From: Reclinomonas americana ATCC 50394
Taxonomy: Eukaryota; Jakobida; Jakobea; Jakobida
Direction of reading: 5' to 3'
DNA: 58,349 nucleotides
NCBI GenBank assembly: GCA_048213135.1
Contig: PS015039.1
Location: 279,619-337,967 of the forward strand
Part shown: positions 11,351 to 21,303 of the stretch, in pieces
Layout of the letters: every line of letters begins with the position of its first letter
How positions within the stretch are numbered: position 1 is the stretch's first letter
Translations under genes and position numbers: made by a program
The notes under the pieces: model-generated
What the model saw: the letters and a program-made list of their open reading frames with translations, nothing else
What the model was told of the DNA's origin: nothing
The model's database searches: none

Positions 11351-13918
11351 TCAGAGCTCTTCGTTGACGGGCTTGTGGCTGAGCTGCATGGTGATTGATG
11401 TGGACATGCCGCCGAGGCCGTCTGGGTCCAGCTCGTCGTCTTGGTAATACTATGTGTGCGCAGGCGAGTGAGTAAGTGAGACAAGAAAGGCACCATGGCG
11501 TGATACGCACTTGCACCAACTGGTCCATCTTCTTGCCGCAACGAGTGATGAGGTCCTGGTCGGGGGTGCCGCGTGTGCCGCACATGGCGACCAGATCGAC
11601 CACCACGGTACGCAACTCCGTCACGTGCCTGCACCACAAACATCCTTGAGTTAAGTGTCTCGTTTCCCCGACCGTGACTACTGGTTGTGGACGCACGTGC
11701 AGAATTCCCGTCGCAGTTCCGTCTCAAACTCTTGATTCGACGGCGATCGGTGTGCTGGTACCGGCTGTTCGCCCTCCGGTGCTGGCTCGTGGGCAGGGCC
11801 GAGGAACACGTCGGCCAACATGTGTGGATCCTCGCAGATCTGTGACAGCAGCTGCAGCGTAATAATCTTCTCCGAGGCGGTACTCTTGCGGCCCTTGATG
11901 ACCTTGACAAACACGTTGGAGAAGAGCATAAACAGCTCGCCCTGTGCAGCGCACGTCAGCAACACGCACACACACGGGCCGTGAGGCTCGTGAGAGACAG
12001 TCAGTCAACTCAACTCGAATGACGTGTCTGTAGCCCTGGAAGAGCGACAAGACGAGATTCATCGAGTGCTGGAAGAGCACAGGCACGCCGCACAGAATCG
12101 TGCGCAGAATGCCCGTGACGAGGTACCTGATTATCGCAGACAGTTAAATTCTCCGCTACAAACACATACTGCTTGGTGTNNNNNNNNNNNNNNNNNNNNN
12201 NNNNNNNNNNNNNNNNNNNNNNNNNNNNNNNNNNNNNNNNNNNNNNNNNNNNNNNNNNNNNNNNNNNNNNNNNNNNNNNNNNNNNNNNNNNNNNNNNNNN
12301 NNNNNNNNNNNNNNNNNNNNNNNNNNNNNNNNNNNNNNNNNNNNNNNNNNNNNNNNNNNNNNNNNNNNNNNNNNNNNNNNNNNNNNNNNNNNNNNNNNNN
12401 NNNNNNNNNNNNNNNNNNNNNNNNNNNNNNNNNNNNNNNNNNNNNNNNNNNNNNNNNNNNNNNNNNNNNNNNNNNNNNNNNNNNNNNNNNNNNNNNNNNN
12501 NNNNNNNNNNNNNNNNNNNNNNNNNNNNNNNNNNNNNNNNNNNNNNNNNNNNNNNNNNNNNNNNNNNNNNNNNNNNNNNNNNNNNNNNNNNNNNNNNNNN
12601 NNNNNNNNNNNNNNNNNNNNNNNNNNNNNNNNNNNNNNNNNNNNNNNNNNNNNNNNNNNNNNNNNNNNNNNNNNNNNNNNNNNNNNNNNNNNNNNNNNNN
12701 NNNNNNNNNNNNNNNNNNNNNNNNNNNNNNNNNNNNNNNNNNNNNNNNNNNNNNNNNNNNNNNNNNNNNNNNNNNNNNNNNNNNNNNNNNNNNNNNNNNN
12801 NNNNNNNNNNNNNNNNNNNNNNNNNNNNNNNNNNNNNNNNNNNNNNNNNNNNNNNNNNNNNNNNNNNNNNNNNNNNNNNNNNNNNNNNNNNNNNNNNNNN
12901 NNNNNNNNNNNNNNNNNNNNNNNNNNNNNNNNNNNNNNNNNNNNNNNNNNNNNNNNNNNNNNNNNNNNNNNNNNNNNNNNNNNNNNNNNNNNNNNNNNNN
13001 NNNNNNNNNNNNNNNNNNNNNNNNNNNNNNNNNNNNNNNNNNNNNNNNNNNNNNNNNNNNNNNNNNNNNNNNNNNNNNNNNNNNNNNNNNNNNNNNNNNN
13101 NNNNNNNNNNNNNNNNNNNNGGTAGCAGAGGCAGTCGCAACTTCTTGAGAGTGGCAACAAAGAAAACGTTTTCGGCCATGAGGCTCGAATGTGATTGCAA
13201 AATGTGCTGCACCAGCTCCATGGCCAGCACCTTGTTCTGAATAAACGCATCGGTGGGAGCGCTCCTGTGTGTCGAAAACAGTGAGACAAGTGGTCACAAA
13301 GCTGGCCGACCCACTGCCACGCAACTTGCCCGGTGTCTCCTTGGTGGTCAGCTTACATAGCGCACGCATGACGTGCAGACCATCGCGCAACACCGCCGAC
13401 ATCTTCCTGTGCTCCTCGTCCTCAAAGTCCTTGTACGACGGCTGCACGAACTTGGACATTACAGAGTCGAGAATCTGGAACAGGCCGACCTGGACAGCGA
13501 GAGAGAGAGAGAGAAAGAGGTAAGCGACCATCGGTCCGACTCGTTTGCTTTCCAAAACCGAGAGCACCTTGGCCGACACTTGCGTATCTCTGGATCGTGA
13601 CACCAGCACGACATTGTAACAGCAGCGGAAGGCATCGAGCAATGCATCGTCGTGCACATCAAAGTCATCCGAGGTCAGACACGTCACCACCATCTTCACC
13701 AGCGCCATGTGCACGTCGTTCTCATTCAGACCAAAGGCGTGCACCACACCGCGCATCAGCGTATCCGCCACCGTCTCGCCCGTCCTCTCGAACCTCAACG
13801 AGCCGTTCAACAGGCCGAATGCCACGAGTTTCTGGATGAGGGAGAAGGGAGAGAGCATGAGAGAGAGAGAGCAAAAGTGAGAGACAGAGTGAGAGTGAAG
13901 AAGATCGGTGACGACGAA

Positions 13919-13979
<61 letters not shown>

Positions 13980-14800
13980 CGTGTATGTGTCAGCGAAAAG
14001 GCCGGTGACTGCGAATAGTGTGTGGGAGGTTTGGTGGGTGTGAGAGAGTGAATGAGGAGCCAAAGAGACGGGTCACGAACAGATGCGGCCAGGGACCGGC
14101 ACAGAGATGAAGTGACAACATGCATGTGTGAGAGAGAGTGACACGAGTGTCAAAGACAGATGCGCACGTGGCATCCTTGAGAGATCTCTCCTTTCTCTCT
14201 CTCTTCACCCCATCTCTGCCTGCTTCGATATGTGGAGAGGGAGACACGGGGGGAGAGAGAGAGGACTTGGGAGGTGATTGACACTGATGCACCACCACCG
14301 ACCTGAATGCCATTGAGCGCGGCCGCTGCAGTCTTCTTATCATTCGAGTTGACACCCAACACCAACGGGTGAATCCACGATGATTCCTCTCGCGGACTCG
14401 CAATACGCGTGACCTTGCCTGTTTGTCGCATGAGAGCGAGAAGAGAGAGAGAGGAGCGTGAGTGATGGCGAAGAACGAGACACGCACACACGCATACACA
14501 CGCGCGCGCGCGCACGCACGCGTATTTCACAAAGACGCACGCACACACAGACAGACAGAGAGACAGAGTGTGTGTCTTGCGTGCATGCACACAGTGAGCG
14601 CGCGTGTGTGCGTGTGTCTCACCGAGCATGTCCACACAGGCGCGGTTGAGTTCATCGTCCTTGCGTTTCGACGCCCGTTGCTGCAGTGTCTCGAGTGTGC
14701 CTCGCAAGAAGAGTGCCAGTGTCTCTCCATCGGAGGCCGACGAGGAGGAAGACGAAGAGCCTCCGATGGTGCGGACGCCTGATCCTGACGCTGACGCCAT
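11351..14800 (-). CDS. BIG/ArfGEF-type DCB-HUS protein without Sec7 domain
   Basis: Minus-strand multi-exon gene. It starts at ATG 14800 (MASASGSGVRTIGG, then a Ser-rich acidic stretch) and stops at TGA 11353-11351. The DCB part is recognisable: QKLVAFGLLNGSLRF, then VKMVVTCLTSDDFDVHDDAL with CCYNVVLVS, then QVSAKVGLFQILDSVMSKF, which follow the order seen in ARFGEF1/2 and Sec7p. After RALCKLTTKETPGKLRG and AMELVQHILQSH comes a 941-base gap (12180-13120). The HUS-like part follows: QYLVTGILRTILCG, HSMNLVLSLFQGYRHVIRGE, IITLQLLSQICEDPHMLADV. BIG proteins activate Arf GTPases at the trans-Golgi through a Sec7 domain located after HUS. Here only about 110 residues follow HUS and none look like Sec7, so the product would lack exchange activity. 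The canonical NYDCD of the HUS box is also absent. Introns carry (GA)n and (GT)n tracts. It could be a truncated paralogue or a Mon2-like regulator. Confidence 0.6.
13923..13979. repeat. (GT)n(GA)n microsatellite in an intron
   Basis: A (GT)19 run followed directly by (GA)9 in an intron of the BIG-like gene. A further CA/CG-rich tract lies at about 14485-14530 in the preceding intron. Confidence 0.95.
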
Positions 14801-15328
14801 CAAAGTAGCTCACTTACTCAATGCGATCGATGATGATGAGCGAGCGCAATTTCAATGAAGTTGTCAATATCGCTTGTGCGCACTGCGCTGTGGGTCAGGC
14901 GCCCCAGCAACTACAAGTCACGGACGAGATGAGAACGTGGCGGGTCTGTGCGGTCTCTCACAGAGCGACTCATAATTACAACTGATCATGATATCGGTTT
15001 CCGGATCCGGATCTGGCCATGGATATGGAGGCCTCCGGATCCAGACACCACTTGCGCCAAGAGTCTGCAAACCCACTTGCATGCCGGTTATATGGTTCGC
15101 CTTGGGCATGCACATGCAATACTGGGGCTTGAATTGCTCAAACGAGCTTGCAATCCGTGGTGCCGCCCCGCGAAGTACTCGGTGCTGATTGCGCACATGA
15201 TCATCTTCCCCCCATGCACATTGATCTGGTACATAGCGACGAGCTCGAGTTCATTGCATTCGGCTTCTGTTCGCGTTTGTTCGAATCCACGACACTCGGC
15301 CCTGTCTGCTCCTGTGTATCTCCACCGT
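14801..15328. other. Intergenic region, no gene seen
   Basis: Upstream of the BIG-like start codon and downstream of the nucleoredoxin-like stop. No open frame shows splice sites or homology that I can recognise. A cluster of GGATCCGG/CCGGATCC elements at about 14995-15045 is partly self-complementary. Confidence 0.5.
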
Positions 15329-16460
15329 TCAACGACGAACTTGGTGGCGCTCCAGTGACTTGCTCTTGTAGTCACTGATGAATTGGCGCAGGTAGTTGGA
15401 AGTGACGTCGCCCTCGCGTGCCGGCTTGTAGAACGAAGCGCTGTCACCCTGCAGTACGTGAAGGCACAGCCGTGGTCAGCCTGACGAAGAAGCACGTTGT
15501 GCAGAGAGCTGCACTCACCAGATCCAGCAAGACCAGCTGCGGGACGCCTTCAGACTTGCCGAGGTTGGCCAATTTGCGCACCTGTTCACCGACATGTCCC
15601 GATTCGGTGGCGTAGTAAAAGAGCATCGAGCGAGAGGCGAGTCGACCAGCAGACTGCACATGGTGGTGAGACGTATAATAGGCTATAGCGCCAACTGTGC
15701 TATGTGCACGCGTATACCTTGTCCTCCATCAGCACCTCCTTGGCGATCTCCGACAGCGCCGCTTTCAGTTTGTGCTGCTGATCGGCATCCACATCCTCCA
15801 TGAAGAGCATCATGGTGGGAGTGCGATTGACATCGCCAAGTTCGCCACCGTCCAACTCGCTTGCCGGGATCGGATAGTACGGGAACCCCGCAGCACCGTG
15901 AGCCTGTGTACGTGAGATCGTGTAAGTCGTCGCAGTGGGGGAAACTGGAGACTTCGAACTCAACGCACCCGCACAGCACCGGCGGCAGCAGAGTTGACCA
16001 CGTGCATGTCCTCGTCTGTAATATGCAATAGTGAGCGTGTATGGAAAACGGAGAGCACTTCTCCCCTCTTCTGCAACAAGTGCGCACCGAGAATGACAAG
16101 TGACGGAATGCCGGTGATTTCGAACCGCTCTTGCAGCAGGCCAATGCGGTCATCTCCGCGCGGGATGGCCAACCATGGCATTGTCGCTGTGATTCAATGC
16201 ATGAGTACCAACCACGACGTGCACACACACTTCTCCCTGGAAGACAAACCAAGGTACTCCTCAAACTCCTCGTCGCTGCGGTCGACAGAGACGAACACCA
16301 CCTCGAACGGCCTGCACAGAAGACAAGTCAGCATTTCCGCTGCTTCACTTCCTCCACACCTTATAACACGAGCACGCAACTTNNNNNNNNNNNNNNNNNN
16401 NNNNNNNNNNNNNNNNNNNNNNNNNNNNCGTACGTACGTACGTACGTACGTACGTAGTAG

Positions 16461-16505
<45 letters not shown>

Positions 16506-17664
16506 GACAGTGTGTGTATGTGAGAGAGAGAAGAGAGTTATTACGCAACTGACGCTCGGTGGGCACCAGTGGCCGCTGAAGTACAGTCCGAGATACTTGC
16601 CGGAAATGGCATGGCGATCGACAGTCTGACCGTGCTTGTTGACGAATGACGAGCCGACGCAGTCCGACAGCGTTGGTGGGTACCTACACGCATCTTGATG
16701 AGCGGCAAGGTGCACGCACGGGCAGTGACGCGAGAGAAACGGGCGCACCAAGGGAACTTCTCGCCTTGCGGATCTGACGTGACGTGCGTGCGGCCTGTGT
16801 TGTCATTAAGTGAGGCAGCTGCAAGGAAGCTGTGACTTCACTCTCCCTCTCCCCTCTCTCCTCTCTCTCCCTCTTGTAAATACAGACACTCGAACATCAA
16901 TGCATCGACCATACTCACCCTTGGTCGTGATGAGCTCGCCGTTGGGCGACAAAATCACCAGCGTTGGGATGCCGCTGACATTGTACTTGGCGGAGATCGC
17001 TCGGCCACGGGCGCGATCCGCGTACGGCAGCGCAATCCACGGATGCTCCGCAAAGTAGTCACTGTGGACGACAACTATATTGAGAAGACATCGATGCAGC
17101 TGTTTTGTCCGCAGCTGCGCGTTTATTCAAGCGGTTCTTGTCCCGTGGCCCACACAGACAAAGAGCGATGCGCAACTTGAATTCCTCCTCGTCGTTGTCA
17201 CTGGAGATGAAGACGATCTGCGAAAGAGCGAGTGTGAGAGAGTGAAAAGCGTCGGACATCAATATATGAGTGATACACCTCAAAACCCTTGTTGGCCGCC
17301 TTGAATGCGTTGTACACCTCGGCGAGCTTGGGGGTGAACACGCGGCTCGGAGGGCACCTGTCGTGCAACAGAGAGTGAGTGAGTCCGTGGACACGAAGAG
17401 GATGCGCTGCGCATCTCGAGCTCGCTGTCGAACTCACCAGTGGCCACTGAAGAACAGACCCTGTGTGTGCGTGATGCAGGCACAAAGAGAGAGGGAGGGA
17501 GAGAGCAGAGAGCAGAGAGCAGAGAGTGTGAGTGTGCGCTGCGTGTGAGAGATCTGGACAGGTGACGCAACAACAGCGGTGCAGTCTTTCAGTGCCTCGT
17601 CGGTGCTCATTGTGCCATTGTGAGTCAACAACATCGGGCCAAGGAGTTCGATAAATGCGGCCAT
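15329..17664 (-). CDS. Nucleoredoxin-like protein with two CPPS (CxxS) active sites
   Basis: Minus-strand gene, ATG 17664 to TGA 15331-15329. The start MAAFIELLGPMLLTHNG matches nucleoredoxin/tryparedoxin N-termini. Two tryparedoxin modules follow: GLFFSGHWCPPSRVFTPKL with VFISSDNDEEEF, HPWIALPYADR and VSGIPTLVIL; then YLGLYFSGHWCPPS, VVFVSVDRSDEEFEEYLG, MPWLAIPRGDDR and ITGIPSLVIL. A C-terminal non-catalytic thioredoxin-like region (MLFYYATESGHV … ISDYKSKSLERH) completes the three-part layout of human NXN. Family members normally carry WCPPC. Here both visible active sites read TGC CCN CCG AGC, so the resolving Cys is Ser in each. The piece just after the second CPPS lies in a 46-base gap (16383-16428). 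It is presumably cytosolic, since no signal peptide is seen. The first intron (after ALKDCTAV) and the one after EEEF use GTTGCG donors. Confidence 0.85.
16429..16502. repeat. (ACGT)n then (GA)n repeat beside a gap
   Basis: Seven CGTA units, self-complementary and so able to form a hairpin, followed by about 20 GA units. They sit in a nucleoredoxin-like intron against the gap at 16383-16428, which probably explains the assembly break. Confidence 0.95.
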
Positions 17665-17849
17665 GGTGGTGGAAGAGGGAGAGGTGGTTCTCTGTGCTCA
17701 GAAGAAGACAGCGGAAAAATGATTGTCGTGTCTCATCACGGTGTCCGCCATTTTATTTGTGTCCAGTCGATATTCTTAGGCTTCCAGTTCCTCTGTCTCT
17801 GTCTCTCTCTCCTCAGCGAGATAGTTATCTCTTGTTAACTCTCCTCTTC

Positions 17850-18070
17850 CATCATCGACATCGTGCACGCAGTACGCGGACGATCCGCTGGACCACAATT
17901 GCATCGGTGATCAATTTCGAACTCGCGCGCTGTTGCAATTGGCTGGCGCCGGCGCCGTGTGGGTTGCAGTTGCATGTCTTCGTCGCAAGCAACACCATCT
18001 ACTGATAGACCCACGACGTGTAGTTCTCACTCTCAACAGGAGCGGAGGCTTGCTTGAACTCTCTCTGATT
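17850..18070 (-). pseudogene. Degenerate copy of the 3' end of the PDI gene
   Basis: On the minus strand this reads FKQASAPVESE, NYTSWVYQ, stop, MVLLATKT. It parallels the true PDI tail IKHASIPIESG … SYTLWVFQWMVLLVAS about 290 bp away; the Trp codon has become TAG and a short block is deleted. The downstream flank is duplicated too: GCACGCAGTACGCG(G/T)ACGA near 17862 and 18152. It is a local tandem duplication of the gene end with no sign of function. Confidence 0.7.
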
Positions 18071-18249
18071 TATTGTCGGCATGAGCAAACGACGCTTGTA
18101 GTTACATCTCTCCCGACAAACATGTAGCCCGTGTCATTCATCGTCGGCATCATGCACGCAGTACGCGTACGACCCGCTGGACCACCTCTGCGTCGATGAC
18201 CGACATTCCAAACCCGCTGTCCGCTGAAACTGCAGCGTGTGTGTGGGTT

Positions 18250-18737
18250 TCAAGTCACCACCACCAGCAGGCTGACCGAGGCCACAAGCAACACCATCCA
18301 CTGAAAGACCCACAACGTGTAGCTCTCACCACCAGCAGCAGCGGTCGCGCCGCTCTCAATCGGAATGGAGGCGTGCTTGATGACATACTCGAACATGTCT
18401 GCTGCAAGACGTGGACCCTCGTACTGCAGAATTTCCGCTGCGCTCTTCACCGGCTTGCTCCGAGCCGGAATGAACAGGATTGTGGGGTAGCCTCGCACGT
18501 GCTCCACAAGCAGCGGCGGCATATCATTGGCTGTGCCGTCCAGCTCCGCGACCACCACCGACGGCACGTCTCGCAAGAGTTCTGCAGTGGCGTGGAATTT
18601 CGGCCGCATGTGTTTGCAGTGGCCGGACCATGGCGCGTAGACGCGCAGGAGTACGTCCTTGGTCGGGTCCAGGACGATCTCATCAAAGGTGTGCGCGACC
18701 ACCGTCTGCCAGAAGAGGGTGTGAGAACAGGAGAGAA

Positions 18738-18797
<60 letters not shown>

Positions 18798-21034
18798 CGA
18801 GACGACGGACCGGGACCCGGGACCGGGCCGGACCGACCGTACCCGTACCCGGTACCCGGTACCGGTTACGGTTCGTCCGTCGGTCGGNNNNNNNNNNNNN
18901 NNNNNNNNNNNNNNNNNNNNNNNNNNNNNNNNNNNNNNNNNNNNNNNNNNNNNNNNNNNNNNNNNNNNNNNNNNNNNNNNNNNNNNNNNNNNNNNNNNNN
19001 NNNNNNNNNNNNNNNNNNNNNNNNNNNNNNNNNNNNNNNNNNNNNNNNNNNNNNNNNNNNNNNNNNNNNNNNNNNNNNNNNNNNNNNNNNNNNNNNNNNN
19101 NNNNNNNNNNNNNNNNNNNNNNNNNNNNNNNNNNNNNNNNNNNNNNNNNNNNNNNNNNNNNNNNNNNNNNNNNNNNNNNNNNNNNNNNNNNNNNNNNNNN
19201 NNNNNNNNNNNNNNNNNNNNNNNNNNNNNNNNNNNNNNNNNNNNNNNNNNNNNNNNNNNNNNNNNNNNNNNNNNNNNNNNNNNNNNNNNNNNNNNNNNNN
19301 NNNNNNNNNNNNNNNNNNNNNNNNNNNNNNNNNNNNNNNNNNNNNNNNNNNNNNNNNNNNNNNNNNNNNNNNNNNNNNNNNNNNNNNNNNNNNNNNNNNN
19401 NNNNNNNNNNNNNNNNNNNNNNNNNNNNNNNNNNNNNNNNNNNNNNNNNNNNNNNNNNNNNNNNNNNNNNNNNNNNNNNNNNNNNNNNNNNNNNGAGAGA
19501 GAGAGAGAGAGGGCATGCAGGCCACGGGCCGGCAGACCTTCACCGGTCCCGAGTTGTCCTCTGGCGGGCGCTGACTCCTGATGAACGGCGTGAGCTTGCC
19601 GCCCTTGAAGGCCACCATGAAGGCACGCAGGCTGGCAGGTGTCAGCGCATCCGTGTCGGCCATGCGGTACCGCAGTTTGTGTTCGTAATCGTAGATGACG
19701 GCTGTCGGCGTGTTGTTCACCGACTGCTCGCCAGCGTATGCAGCCAGCAAGCTCCTGCAATGCACTGCGTGCGTGAGTATGCGGAATGCCATCACCCACC
19801 ACATTCCAACGAGAATCGCGCAACTCATCGACGTTGAAAGTAAAGCGAAAGAAGAAGCCATGGGCCTGCTCACTTGCCGTATGCGTCAGCTCACGGAGCA
19901 TCGGGTGCCAGCTCCTGTTTTTGTTGCCGTCATACACGGCCATGTCGGCGGCCGGCAACACGACGAGGAGCATGTGCTGGTGCAGGGAGTCCGGCAGCTC
20001 GTAGCTGAATCTCGCCCAGAGCGGCGTCAGCGCAGTGGCCAACCACGACGCAAACAGACGCTCGTCCACCACACCACCCGTGTACGCCACCGGCTCCGCG
20101 TCGAAATCGCGAAACACAAACACGCGTGCCGGATTGCCCACACCACCAATCGGCAAGTCGGTGCGCAGGAACGTCAGCTCACCGCGCAGGCTATCGGCCA
20201 CACGACTCAGCGCAGCGAACTCTACACGCATGCACGAGTCACGTTCTCCTTCTGTTGTCTGCGGTCCACAAACAAGCGCGCACGCACACACCTGGAGAAG
20301 AGCGGCTCAATGTGGTCACCACTGCCCTCGTACTCTTGACCACAGTGAGTTGCAACATCTCCGCGTCGTCAGCGTCCTGCACCGACGGCAGGCGGCTCCG
20401 TGCGACATACTCGCTCAGCTCCTCCGCCTGTTGAGAGTGTCAGTAGCAGCGAGCTCGAGGCACCGATCGGCATATGCTACACACTCACCGTAAACTCGCC
20501 TTCGTATGCCTTGCCATCGATTATCCCGTGGCGGAACACACGAAGCGAGTACACACCGGCCACGCTGAGACGCAGAGCTGCAACCACGCTCATGAGGACA
20601 AGTGAGAGAGAGAGACAGCTTGCAACAATGCTCACCATGAGCGCGATTGCTGTCCTGATCAAACGAGGCCACCATCACACCATCCTCTATCTGCTGCTGC
20701 GCCAGAGCCTCCACTGCTCGAAACGCCTGCGTGCACAGTGGAATCACCTGCCCACTGCCACATGCCTCTGCAGATCGCGCACATCAGTCTCCACTCATGA
20801 GGGTTGAGAGTAGTGAACGACGAGACCTCCCGAGTAGAACAGCACAATCGCCACAGGAATGTCGTGCAGAGTCCACGTGGCATTCGCCGACAAGGCAAGC
20901 ACCGATGGCATGTCATTGTTACTAGAAGCGTTTGTAGAGTTGTCTGCACTCATGCGCAGCACAGATGCCAGTCCGGGCCATCCGTGCAGTGCACAACAGC
21001 ATAGTATGATGCAAAGCACACTCGCAGCGCGCAT
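18250..21034 (-). CDS. Membrane-anchored PDI (ERp57-like layout) with altered active sites
   Basis: Minus-strand gene. ATG 21034 opens a hydrophobic signal peptide (MRAASVLCIILCCCALHG). An a domain follows (VAIVLFYSG … VIPLCTQAFRAVEALA, LRVFRHGIIDGKAYEGEF), then b and b' regions (FVFRDFDAEPVAYTGG; HGFFFRFTFNVDELRD; TPTAVIYDYEHKLRYRM) and the linker RPPEDNSGPVKV, which is very close to PDIA3 (ERp57). The a' domain follows (TFDEIVLDPTKDVLLRVYAP, WSGHCKHMRP, LDGTANDMPP, VRGYPTILFIP). A C-terminal hydrophobic helix (WVFQWMVLLVASVSLLVVVT) replaces the usual soluble tail and KDEL-like signal. Active sites are abnormal: a' is SGHC (TCC for TGC), and the spliced a domain reads EACGSGQ, so it lacks the second Cys. 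A role in binding or chaperoning clients is more likely than oxidation; that is inference. A 607-base gap with GA tracts lies between b' and a'. Confidence 0.8.
18741..18887. repeat. (GA)n tract plus GC-rich self-complementary block
   Basis: In the PDI intron before the 607-base gap. About 26 GA units are followed by a block rich in CCGGGACCCGGG, GGTACCCGGTACC and CGGTCGG, which can fold on itself. It is probably the reason the assembly stops at 18888. Confidence 0.9.
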
Positions 21035-21303
21035 GCTTGACACGTGGTGACAGGTTTGGGCGATTCACGCCAAGGGACGACAAGACGTTGACGTTAGTCT
21101 TTACTGACGCGCGTGCACCCTACTACTGCTTCACTTACAAGCATAACAATAGCCACCAATGTTCGCAGCGGTTGCGTTGTGTTGCATGCCGAGAGTGGGA
21201 GGTCGCAGGACAACACACTTTCCCGCCACAAATTGGTTTGGATTCTTCCTCATTCATCGCATCGCATCCCCCGCACGCAGGAGAGCAGACAGAGCACACA
21301 CAA
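21035..21303. promoter_or_regulatory. Divergent promoter region between PDI and SerRS
   Basis: The PDI start (21034, minus) and SerRS start (21304, plus) are head to head with 269 bp between them, so both promoters must lie here or in transcribed leaders. No TATA box or other motif stands out. Confidence 0.5.

Noticed and set aside
17350-17460. Sequencing error as the cause of the CPPS sites
   Set aside because: The same AGC codon occurs in two separate modules, the frames around both are clean, and the PDI change is a different codon. Read-level checking is still needed.
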